Shown here in pieces: positions 34,736 through 42,606 of a stretch of 64,000 bases of DNA (its first letter is position 1; each line of letters starts with the position of its first letter). Source of the DNA: Streptomyces lomondensis. GTDB taxonomy: Bacteria > Actinomycetota > Actinomycetes > Streptomycetales > Streptomycetaceae. The position numbers were made by a program, and so were the translations under genes. The stretch lies in contig NZ_BMWC01000008.1 in NCBI RefSeq assembly GCF_014651035.1, forward strand, positions 1 to 64,000, given 5' to 3'. The notes below the pieces were generated by a model. That model worked only from the letters and a program-made list of their open reading frames with translations, had not been told where the DNA came from and ran no database searches.

Positions 34736-35888
34736 GTTCGACGGTATGTCCGTCGGTGTCGATGCGCAGATCACCGATCCCGGCATCTTCCAGGGCGGCT
34801 GCCGATGCCACCGCCCGGTCGGCGACGTGGAGCAGGCGTGTGACGGACCGCCCCCGCAACGGGTCGCCCGGTTGGAGCCAACTGCCGCCTTGTCCTCGGG
34901 ACATGATGCGTTCTGTCAGGTGCTGCCGTCCGGCGTGCAGCCGGCACAGCGTGAGCTCGGCCGCAGGCATCGCGTCGGCGTACGCCTTGGCCGTGGCCTC
35001 GTCCTCGACCGGGCCGGACATGATCAAGCACTGGGCCCCGGCCGCCCGGTAAGTCCGCAACACGGCGGCCAGGTTGCGGGTCTTGACCCGGTGGTTGGCG
35101 GGATCATCCGCAACCGGGCGGCAGAAGCCGAGCTGGTCGAGATCGAGATACGCGGCGGTGACACCAGCGCCCAGGACTCTTCGGTAGACCTCGAAGCCGA
35201 CCGTCGACTTCCCGACGCCGGTCGCGCCGCACAGCCACAGAACCGGAAGATCAGCGGAAGGGCCCGCCTGCGCCGAGGCCGAGCTCCTGCCCGCAGCGGT
35301 GACCGCCGACGGCTCGGGCGCGTCAGCTGACCGGCCCAGAGCCGAGGCGCGCCATCCGCCGGTTCGCTCCCCGACACGCCGCACCACCTCGTTCACCAGC
35401 AGACCGCTGGTGTCGACGCAGGCATCCGCGAAGGTACTCGCGTCCAGGGCGTCGGCTTCCCGCAGCACCTCGTCGACCAGCTCGGCAGGACCTCCGCGAC
35501 CGGTGAACCGCTGCCGAAGCACTCCCCGGTCGGCACGCAGGCGGCAGACCGTCACCGCGGCCTGCGGAATCTGGTCGACGTGCACTCCGCAGGCGGGATC
35601 GACGACACCCGAAACGATGAGACACCGGGCGCCGGCCGCCCGGAAACCGGCCACCACCGCATCAACGTTGCGTGCCTTCATACGGTGCCGCCCCGGATCC
35701 CCCGCAGGCTCGGGGTAGCAGATCCCCAACTGGTCGATGTCGACGAAACTGCTCTCGATCCCGGCCTGTACGAGCTGGGAGTACATTTCCCAGGCGGCCG
35801 TGGTCTTACCGACTCCTGGCGGACCGCAGAGCCACAGCACCGGGAACACTGCGCCCCTCACCGGCTTGCCACCAGATCCGGGCGACAC
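34632..35888 (-). CDS. Tandem duplicated P-loop nucleotide-kinase-like protein
   Basis: A 418-residue protein made of two homologous P-loop NTPase units. Unit 1 (about 15-175) starts with LWLCGPPGVGKTTAAWE, unit 2 (about 217-395) with LWLCGATGVGKSTVGFE; each has a matching DxDQLG(I/F)C strand, an N(V/L) region with AxGxRTYRAAGAQCLIMSG-type core and a closing DTxG segment. Function is not known; the fold recalls small-molecule kinases or shikimate/adenylate-kinase-like proteins. The C-terminus after 390 (PPRPTTWWIPAASPP) looks like frameshifted sequence, and a better tail continues in another frame downstream. It converges with the stressosome module. Confidence 0.75.
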   Translation of the reverse strand: MSPGSGGKPVRGAVFPVLWLCGPPGVGKTTAAWEMYSQLVQAGIESSFVDIDQLGICYPEPAGDPGRHRMKARNVDAVVAGFRAAGARCLIVSGVVDPACGVHVDQIPQAAVTVCRLRADRGVLRQRFTGRGGPAELVDEVLREADALDASTFADACVDTSGLLVNEVVRRVGERTGGWRASALGRSADAPEPSAVTAAGRSSASAQAGPSADLPVLWLCGATGVGKSTVGFEVYRRVLGAGVTAAYLDLDQLGFCRPVADDPANHRVKTRNLAAVLRTYRAAGAQCLIMSGPVEDEATAKAYADAMPAAELTLCRLHAGRQHLTERIMSRGQGGSWLQPGDPLRGRSVTRLLHVADRAVASAAALEDAGIGDLRIDTDGHTVEQVADAITAGAALVGTRQLRPPRPTTWWIPAASPP

Positions 35889-36032
35889 GCCGTGAGCTCA
35901 GGAAGCGCGGGGTCGATGACAGACACCATGGCCCCGGATTCTCTCCATCGCGCACGTGCCTGTCGACAGATTCAGGCGCGTTCGCGGAGCGCGCCAATGG
36001 ATCAGGCATCGCTCACGCAGACAGTCCGAGGG

Positions 36033-37064
36033 TCAGAGCGCCGGCCGGCGTACGGCGCTGGTCGTGCCACGCAGCACCAGGCGGGTGTCGAGGCGCTGCC
36101 CGGGTTCGGCGATCGTCCCCTGTTCCACGGCCTCCACCAGCATCCGGCCGGCGATAAGGCCCTGTTCGTAGACGGACTGGGCGACGGTCGTCAGGTCGAG
36201 AAGGTCGGCGATGGGGCTGTCGTCGAAGCCGATGAGCGACATCTGCCCGGGCACGTCGACCGCGGCGCGCCGCAGGGAGCGTAGGGCGCCGGCCGCGATG
36301 TCGTCCGCTTCGGCGAACACGGCGGTCGGCGGCGTGCGCAGGGAAAGGAGCTGCGCCATGGCCTGTGCGCCGCCGTCGATGCCCCAGGGGGCGGAGACGA
36401 TCGAGTCCTGCTGTACGGGCAGGCCACACTCCGCCATGGCGGCGAGATAGCCGTCCAGGCGGCGCTGGGACACGCCGCCGTGGATGCCTTCCTCGTCGGT
36501 CGCCCGGATCATGCCGATCCGCTGGTGTCCGAGGTTGGCCAGGTGCCTGACGGCCATCGCCGCTCCGGCCGGATCATCGATGCCGACGCTCGGATGTCTG
36601 CCGAGGTCAGTACTGGCTCCCACGACGGGCATGCCCAGACCGCCCAGGCGTTCGATCTCCTTCTCGGACAGGGAGAGAGCGATGATCACCAGGCCGTCCA
36701 CCCTGCGCCGTACGGGCAGCGTTTCGAAGAACTCCCGGCGCTCGGCGATCCCTTCGACGTGGTAGAGCACCACCTCGAAGCCGGCGTTGCGCAGGACGTG
36801 GTGCGCGCCCGCCAGCGCGCGGGCGTGGAACCAGCGGCTGATGTGCGGTACCAGGACCGCGACGGAGCCGGTGCGTCCGGTCGCCAGCCCGGAGGCGCCG
36901 GGCGACACCACGTAGTCGAGTCCCTCGGCCGCTCGCAGGATGCGGCGGCGCATCGCCTCCGAAACCCCCGGCAGGCCACGCAGCGCCCGCGAGACCGTAC
37001 CGGTCGAGACCCCGACTGCCCGGGCCACGTCCGCCATGGTCGCGGGCGGCTGTTCATTACTCAC
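36033..37064 (-). CDS. LacI-family repressor of the alpha-glucoside operon
   Basis: A 343-residue LacI/GalR protein. The DNA-binding headpiece is at residues 8-60 (TMADVARAVGVSTGTVSRALRG, hinge region near 50-60), followed by a periplasmic-binding-protein-like sugar domain (about 65-335). It is divergent from the solute-binding-protein gene. Two perfect CAAGCGCTTG palindromes in the shared region are the expected LacI-type operators, so sugar binding should relieve repression of the transport operon. ATG at 37064. Confidence 0.92.
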   Translation of the reverse strand: MSNEQPPATMADVARAVGVSTGTVSRALRGLPGVSEAMRRRILRAAEGLDYVVSPGASGLATGRTGSVAVLVPHISRWFHARALAGAHHVLRNAGFEVVLYHVEGIAERREFFETLPVRRRVDGLVIIALSLSEKEIERLGGLGMPVVGASTDLGRHPSVGIDDPAGAAMAVRHLANLGHQRIGMIRATDEEGIHGGVSQRRLDGYLAAMAECGLPVQQDSIVSAPWGIDGGAQAMAQLLSLRTPPTAVFAEADDIAAGALRSLRRAAVDVPGQMSLIGFDDSPIADLLDLTTVAQSVYEQGLIAGRMLVEAVEQGTIAEPGQRLDTRLVLRGTTSAVRRPAL

Positions 37065-37088
37065 CGAGACAGGCTATCAAGGCGCGCG

Positions 37089-37098
37089 CAAGCGCTTG
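37089..37098. promoter_or_regulatory. LacI-family operator 1
   Basis: CAAGCGCTTG, a perfect 10-bp palindrome with the central CG typical of LacI-family sites, 25 bp from the repressor start codon. It is paired with an identical site 88 bp away. Confidence 0.8.
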
Positions 37099-37176
37099 AG
37101 TAGCTTCCCTGACAGTAGGGGATTTTTTCTGCATTCCAGCCCCTTGACGGTGTGCAAGGAGTCGCGCAAGCTAACG

Positions 37177-37186
37177 CAAGCGCTTG
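37177..37186. promoter_or_regulatory. LacI-family operator 2
   Basis: CAAGCGCTTG, identical to operator 1 with 88 bp between centres, 37 bp before the solute-binding-protein start. A related half site (GCAAGC) lies just upstream at about 37166. Spacing of about eight helical turns would allow looping. Confidence 0.8.
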
Positions 37187-37222
37187 AGCAAACGTGTTGC
37201 GCGGGATAGGAAGAGAGCCGCA

Positions 37223-38536
37223 GTGATCGACAAACCAAGGCGCCGCGCCCACCGCCTGATGAGGCTCGCCGCGGCCGTGCTCGCCGTCACGATCACCGCC
37301 GCGTGCGGGAGCGGACCGGACGGCGCGGCGGGCGACGGACGGGTGAAGCTCACCTGGCAGGCGGCGCCGTTCGGCAACCGCACGGACGACGCGCGTCGGT
37401 ATCTCGTCACGGCCTTCGAGCGGGCACACCCCGACATCGATGTGCAGGTCGCCAGCGCGCCCACCAACGTGGACACGAACCGCGCCGGCCTCACCACGCA
37501 GATCCTCGGGCACTCGGCCTCGCCCGACGTGTTCAACGGCGACGTCGCCTGGGCCGCGCAGTTCGCCTCCGCGGGCCTGGTGTGGCCCATCGGCAAGCAT
37601 GTGCCGAAGGGCTTCTGGGACCGGTTCGACCCGGCGACCGTGAAGGGCGCCACCTACCAGGGCACCGTCTACGGCGTTCCCCTCACGCTCGACCAGGCGT
37701 TCCTCTACTACCGCAAGGACCTGCTGGCCAAGCACCACCTGCCCGTGCCGACGACATGGGAACAGGTCGCCGAGCAGTCCCGGATCCTGCGCGAGGCGGG
37801 TGACGTCGACACCGGCGTGGTCTGGCAGGGGGCCTCGTACGAGGGACTGACCGCGGTGACCAACGAGTTCCTCGCCGCCGCCGGCGCCGGACTCCTCAGC
37901 AAGGACGGTCGGCACGCCGGCACCGAGTCGCCGGCGGCGGCACGCGCACTGAGCTACATGGACGGTCTCCTTCACGACGGGGTGAGCCCGAAGGCGACCG
38001 TCACCTACCAGGAGCCGCAGGCACTCCAGGCCTTCGCCAACGGCGATGCCGCCTTCCTGCGCAATTGGGCTTACGCGTACGGCACCTTGGAGGCCGAGGG
38101 TTCCCCACTCGCAGGCAAGGTCGGAGTCACGGCCATGCCCGCCCTGAAGGGGGGAGACGGCACCCGCGCCTCGACCGTGGGCGGCTGGAACGTCTACATC
38201 AACCCCAACTCCCGGCATCAGAAGGCCGCCCTGGAGTTCGTCACCTGGCTGACCAGCCCCGCCACCCAGAAGCTGATGGCCGAGCGGTCCTCGACCATCC
38301 CCGCCGTCGACAGCGTGCGCAGCTCGCCCGAGGTGCAGACGCTGAGCCCGGTGCTGCGGGCTTCGCTGGAGAACGACCTGGTCGCCCGGCCGACGACGTC
38401 GCGCTACTACAGCCAGATCAGCCAGGCCACCTCCAGCACGGTCAACGGCATGCTCTCCGGAACGGTCGGGGTGTCCGCAGCCCCACGCCGACTCGCCGAG
38501 GACATCGACGCCGCGCTCGCCGGGCGACGGCTGTGA
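37223..38536 (+). CDS. ABC sugar importer, solute-binding lipoprotein
   Basis: A 437-residue family 1 extracellular binding protein. The signal peptide ends in lipobox TAAC at about residue 28, so it is lipid-anchored. The body shows the MalE-like pattern (AFERAHPDIDVQV, SPDVFNGDVAWAAQFASAGLV, NGDAAFLRNWAYA, WNVYINPNSRHQKAALEFVTWLTSP). It delivers an oligosaccharide to the permease pair encoded next. GTG 37223 is preceded by GGAAGAG. An alpha-glucoside such as maltose or trehalose is inferred from the downstream GH13 gene. No ATPase gene is in the operon; the shared MsiK ATPase would serve. Confidence 0.9.
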   Translation: MIDKPRRRAHRLMRLAAAVLAVTITAACGSGPDGAAGDGRVKLTWQAAPFGNRTDDARRYLVTAFERAHPDIDVQVASAPTNVDTNRAGLTTQILGHSASPDVFNGDVAWAAQFASAGLVWPIGKHVPKGFWDRFDPATVKGATYQGTVYGVPLTLDQAFLYYRKDLLAKHHLPVPTTWEQVAEQSRILREAGDVDTGVVWQGASYEGLTAVTNEFLAAAGAGLLSKDGRHAGTESPAAARALSYMDGLLHDGVSPKATVTYQEPQALQAFANGDAAFLRNWAYAYGTLEAEGSPLAGKVGVTAMPALKGGDGTRASTVGGWNVYINPNSRHQKAALEFVTWLTSPATQKLMAERSSTIPAVDSVRSSPEVQTLSPVLRASLENDLVARPTTSRYYSQISQATSSTVNGMLSGTVGVSAAPRRLAEDIDAALAGRRL

Positions 38537-38728
38537 GGCGGACGCCGGCCGTGAGCCCGCCACGGGCCCGGGTGACAAGCCCGCCACCGGCGCGGACCGA
38601 GAGCCCGCCACCGGCGCGGACCGAGAGCCGTCCGCCATACCCGCGCCACGCGCGCCACGCGGTGGCGTCCGACGCCCCACCCGCCGTGCTTCCCACTCCC
38701 CGGAAGGTCCCACGAAAGGCCCCACCTC

Positions 38729-39691
38729 ATGACCACATCCGCCTGGCCCGCGAGCCGCACTCGCCGAGGGGCCGCCACCTCGCCGGCACCGCCACCGCCC
38801 TCGCGAGCCCGACGCGCTTCCCGTACCGCGTGGTGGTACACGGCACCCACCCTGTTCGTAGTCGGCGCCGTCACGATCGCCCCGATCGCGATCTCCCTGA
38901 TCATGAGCTTCTCGGAGATCCGGCTGAGCAGCTCGGGATTCGAGCTCGGTGATGTCGGCACCCGTAACTACGAGGCCCTGCTGGCCAGCACCGCCTGGCG
39001 CGACGCCCTCACCTTCACGGTGTCGTACACCGTGCTGAGCGTCCTGATCGAGCTGGTCCTCGGCGTCCTGGTCGCGCTCGTCCTGGAGCGGCTGACGAAG
39101 GCCCGCGGCTGGATGATGGCGCTGCTGCTGATCCCCTGGTCCATGATCACCGTGGTGTCGGCCCAGTTGTGGAGCTACCTCTACAACTCCGCGTACGGGG
39201 CGCTGTCCTGGCTCGTCGGGCTGGTGACCGACGAACCGCCGATCATCCTCGGCACACCCGTCTCCGCCTTCTCGGCGATCCTCGTCGCGGACGTGTGGAA
39301 GACGACCCCCTTCGTGGCGATCATCGTGCTCGCCGGACTGGTCACCATCGACCGCAGTGTGTACGAGGCCGCCGAGATGGACGGGGCCGGCGCCTGGACC
39401 ACGTTCTGGCGGATCACCCTGCCGCTGCTGCGCAGCACGCTGGCCATCGCGGTGCTCTTCCGCGTACTGCAGGCCTTCGGCGTCTTCGACCTGCCCTTCG
39501 TGCTGACCGGCGGCGGGCCCGGTACCTCGACGCAGCCCCTGGCCATGCTCGGCTGGAAGGTGATGTTCCAGAACCTGAACATGGGCGCGGGTGCGGCGGT
39601 GGCCGCCTCGACCGCGCTGATCGTCTTCGTGGTGTGCCTGCTGTGCCTGAAGGCATTCCGTTCCCAGGTCGCAGAGGAGGACGCCAAGTGA
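38729..39691 (+). CDS. ABC sugar importer permease (MalF-like)
   Basis: A 320-residue inner-membrane protein with six transmembrane segments after a basic N-terminal tail of about 35 residues. The EAA loop that contacts the ATPase reads EAAEMDGAGAWTTFWRITLPLL near 215-235. The start is ATG 38729. It is 192 bp downstream of the binding-protein gene, and that gap shows a Pro/Ala-coding-like repetitive stretch but no gene. Its stop overlaps the next start by 3 nt. Confidence 0.92.
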   Translation: MTTSAWPASRTRRGAATSPAPPPPSRARRASRTAWWYTAPTLFVVGAVTIAPIAISLIMSFSEIRLSSSGFELGDVGTRNYEALLASTAWRDALTFTVSYTVLSVLIELVLGVLVALVLERLTKARGWMMALLLIPWSMITVVSAQLWSYLYNSAYGALSWLVGLVTDEPPIILGTPVSAFSAILVADVWKTTPFVAIIVLAGLVTIDRSVYEAAEMDGAGAWTTFWRITLPLLRSTLAIAVLFRVLQAFGVFDLPFVLTGGGPGTSTQPLAMLGWKVMFQNLNMGAGAAVAASTALIVFVVCLLCLKAFRSQVAEEDAK

Positions 39692-40536
39692 CCGCCCTTT
39701 CCGCCTCGTCCGCCCGGCGCCGCCTGTTCACCCCGGTCCATGCCGGAGCGGTCGTCATCGCGCTGCTGACGGCCCTGCCGCTGTACTGGCTGGCGGCCTC
39801 CTCCTTCAAACCGGACGCCGAACTGGGCAGCACGCCGCCCGCCCTGTGGCCGTCCCACCCGACGCTGGACCACTACCGGGACGCCTTCGGCCAGTACGAG
39901 TTCGCCCGCTACCTGGCCAACAGCCTGCTGGTGGCGAGTCTCACCACCCTCGGGGTACTCGCCCTGGGGCTGTTCTCCGGATACGCCCTGGCCCGGCTGC
40001 CGATGCGCGGCAAGCGGCCCATCCTGATCGCGCTGCTGATGATCTCGGTGTTCCCGACGGTCTCCGTCATCACGCCGCTGTATCTGATCGAGCGCCAGAT
40101 CGGCTGGCTCAACAGCTATCAGGGCCTGATCGTGCCCTACATCGCCTTCCATCTGCCGTTCGCCGTCTGGATCCTGCGCAACTACCTGCTGCGCATCCCC
40201 TTCGAGATGGAGGAGTCGGCGAGGATCGACGGCGCCGGGCCCACCCGCACCGTCCTGCAGATCATCCTGCCGCAGGCCGGACCCGGCCTGTTCACCTCCG
40301 GTGTCTTCACCTTCACCGCCGCGTACACCGAGTTCCTGATGGCGCTGACCTTCAACAGCGAGGACGCCTTCCGCACCGTACCGGTCGGAGTGGCGCTCTT
40401 CGGCGCCGAGTTCGAGGTCCCCTACGGCACGATCTTCGCCGGGTCGATCGCCGCCCTGCTGCCGATCGTCGTCCTTGTCCTCATCTTCCGCCGCGCTGTC
40501 GTCTCCGGGCTCACGTCGGGGGCGGTCAAGGGCTGA
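39688..40536 (+). CDS. ABC sugar importer permease (MalG-like)
   Basis: A 282-residue partner permease with six membrane spans and the EAA loop EESARIDGAGPTRTVLQIILPQ near 190-210. GTG 39688 overlaps the preceding stop (GTGA) and has GAGGAGG upstream, so it is translationally coupled. Together with the MalF-like subunit it forms the membrane channel. Confidence 0.92.
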   Translation: MTALSASSARRRLFTPVHAGAVVIALLTALPLYWLAASSFKPDAELGSTPPALWPSHPTLDHYRDAFGQYEFARYLANSLLVASLTTLGVLALGLFSGYALARLPMRGKRPILIALLMISVFPTVSVITPLYLIERQIGWLNSYQGLIVPYIAFHLPFAVWILRNYLLRIPFEMEESARIDGAGPTRTVLQIILPQAGPGLFTSGVFTFTAAYTEFLMALTFNSEDAFRTVPVGVALFGAEFEVPYGTIFAGSIAALLPIVVLVLIFRRAVVSGLTSGAVKG

Positions 40537-40636
40537 GCCCCGGCCACCGCCCCACGTCACCGCACCACCCACAGCAGCACCGCCGTAACCAGACCCTCGC
40601 AACAACCAGCCCCTCGCAACCGCACGAGAGGAACCC

Positions 40637-42304
40637 GTGGCCCCGACCACCCCCACACAGTCCGGCCCCACCCAGTCCGGCCCCGCCTGGTGGCGCGAAG
40701 CCGTCGTCTACCAGGTGTACGTCCCCAGCTTCGCCGACTCCGACGGCGACGGAATCGGCGACCTGCGCGGGATCACCGACCGGCTGGACCATCTCGCCGA
40801 CCTCGGCGTCGACGCGCTCTGGCTCACGCCGTTCTACCCCTCGCCCTGGGCCGACGGCGGCTACGACGTGTCGGACTACCGCGACGTCGATCCCCGCCAC
40901 GGCACCCTCGACGACTTCCGCGAACTGATCGCCCGGGCCCATGCGCGGGGCCTCAAGCTGATCGTCGACATCGTCCCCAACCACTGCTCCGACCAGCACC
41001 CCTGGTTCGTCGAGGCGCTGGCTTCCCCGCCCGGCTCACGGGCCAGGGACCGTTTCATATTCCGCGACGGACAGGGTCCCGACGGGAGCCTGCCGCCCGC
41101 CGACTGGCAGTCCAAGTTCGGCGGCGGCGCCTGGACGCGCGTACCAGACGGCCAGTGGTACATGCACATCTTCTCCGCCGAGCAGCCGGACCTGAACTGG
41201 GAGAATCCCGAGGTCCTCGCCGACTTCCAGGACACCCTCCGGTTCTGGCTCGACCTCGGAGTCGACGGATTCCGCGTCGACGTCGCCCACGGGCTCCGCA
41301 AGGACCTTACGCCGCCCCTGCGGAACACCTACGGATGGGACGCCGCCCCGCTCAACTCACCGCCCCAGGGCGACGACCACCCCTTCTGGGACCGCGACGA
41401 GGTACACGAGATCTACCGTGCCTGGCGGAAGATCATCGACAGCTACGAGCCACCCCGCATCGCCGTCGCGGAGGCGGGCGTCAGCGCGGCCCGGCTGCCG
41501 CTCTACACCCGCCCGGACGAACTCCACCAGGCATTCAACTTCTTCTTCCTGCGCTGCCCCTGGACCGCCGACGACCTGCGGAAGGTCATCAACACCTCGC
41601 TGACCGACGCCCATGCGGTCGGCACCCTGCCCACCTGGGTCCTCTCCAACCACGACGTCGTACGCCACCGCAGCCGCTACGGCCTGCCGCAGGACACCGA
41701 CCTCACCGCCTGGCTGGCCACCGACGGCACCGCCCCCGCCGCCGACGACACGCTGGGCGGCCGCCGCGCCCGGGCCGCCGCTCTGCTGACCCTCGCCCTG
41801 CCGGGCAGCGCCTACCTCTACCAGGGCGAAGAGCTCGGCCTGCCCGAGGTCGCCGACCTGCCGCCGCAGGCGCTGCGCGACCCCATGTGGGAACGGTCCG
41901 GGCACACCCTCAAGGGACGGGACGGATGCCGAGTCCCCCTTCCGTGGACCCGCTCCGGGACCTCGTACGGATTCGGCCCGGCCGGCAGCTGGCTGCCACA
42001 GCCGGACCACTGGGGCGACCACTCCGTCGAGGCCCAGCGCGGACGGCCCGGCTCCTTCCTGGAGCTGTACCGGGCGGCCCTGCCCCTGCGCGGACGCTTC
42101 CGCGGGGACGAGACGTTCGCCTGGCTGCATTCCCAGGAGGGCGAACTCGCCTTCCGCAAGGGAGGACTCGAATGCCGCGTCAACCTCTCCGACCTGTCTC
42201 TGCCCCTGCCGACCGCCGCCCCTGTGCTGCTGGCCAGCGGCCCCGTGGAGGACGGCATGCTCGCCCCCGACACCACGGTATGGACGGTCGCGGCGCGCGC
42301 CTGA
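40637..42304 (+). CDS. aglA: GH13 alpha-glucosidase
   Basis: A 555-residue cytoplasmic glycoside hydrolase family 13 enzyme that cleaves imported alpha-glucosides to glucose. Conserved regions are in order: DLGVDALWLTPFYPSP, DIVPNHCSDQHPWF, GFRVDVAHG with the nucleophile Asp, VAEAGV with the acid/base Glu, and LSNHDVVRHRSRYG with the transition-state Asp. No signal peptide is seen, consistent with action after uptake. GTG start 40637 after GAGAGGAACCC. It is the last gene of the LacI-controlled operon. The symbol follows use in Streptomyces and is tentative. Confidence 0.9.
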   Translation: MAPTTPTQSGPTQSGPAWWREAVVYQVYVPSFADSDGDGIGDLRGITDRLDHLADLGVDALWLTPFYPSPWADGGYDVSDYRDVDPRHGTLDDFRELIARAHARGLKLIVDIVPNHCSDQHPWFVEALASPPGSRARDRFIFRDGQGPDGSLPPADWQSKFGGGAWTRVPDGQWYMHIFSAEQPDLNWENPEVLADFQDTLRFWLDLGVDGFRVDVAHGLRKDLTPPLRNTYGWDAAPLNSPPQGDDHPFWDRDEVHEIYRAWRKIIDSYEPPRIAVAEAGVSAARLPLYTRPDELHQAFNFFFLRCPWTADDLRKVINTSLTDAHAVGTLPTWVLSNHDVVRHRSRYGLPQDTDLTAWLATDGTAPAADDTLGGRRARAAALLTLALPGSAYLYQGEELGLPEVADLPPQALRDPMWERSGHTLKGRDGCRVPLPWTRSGTSYGFGPAGSWLPQPDHWGDHSVEAQRGRPGSFLELYRAALPLRGRFRGDETFAWLHSQEGELAFRKGGLECRVNLSDLSLPLPTAAPVLLASGPVEDGMLAPDTTVWTVAARA

Positions 42305-42393
42305 ACCCGAAAACGCAGCAGCGCCCGACCCGACCGAAGCCGACCCGGACGCTGCGTAGCAGGTCAGAGGCCATATCCCCCGCCTACCACCGG

Positions 42394-42466
42394 TAGGCCC
42401 TGTGGGACTCGAACCCACAACCAATGGATTAAAAGTCCACTGCTCTGCCAATTGAGCTAAGGGCCC
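42394..42466 (-). tRNA. tRNA-Lys (TTT)
   Basis: A 73-nt cloverleaf on the minus strand with anticodon loop CTTTTAA (anticodon TTT), acceptor GGGCCCT/AGGGCCT (one G-T pair) and the GGTTCGAGTCC T arm. CCA is not fully encoded. Confidence 0.95.
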
Positions 42467-42552
42467 AGGCGATGTTGCCCCCACGAGCATAGCCGGACAA
42501 CGCCGAGTCTCCGATCGGGTATCGGGTCCCGGCCGTGCCGGAGGGGTGACAG

Positions 42553-42591
42553 AGCGCCGTGGCCCGCCCGGAGAGGGCGGGCCACGGCGCT
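42553..42591 (-). terminator. Strong hairpin after the DEAD-box helicase gene
   Basis: A perfect 17-bp inverted repeat (AGCGCCGTGGCCCGCCC and its complement) around GGAGA, starting 16 bp past the helicase stop. No long U tract. It could also end transcripts arriving from the tRNA side. Confidence 0.85.
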
Positions 42592-42606
42592 CTTCACGCG
42601 GGTGTG

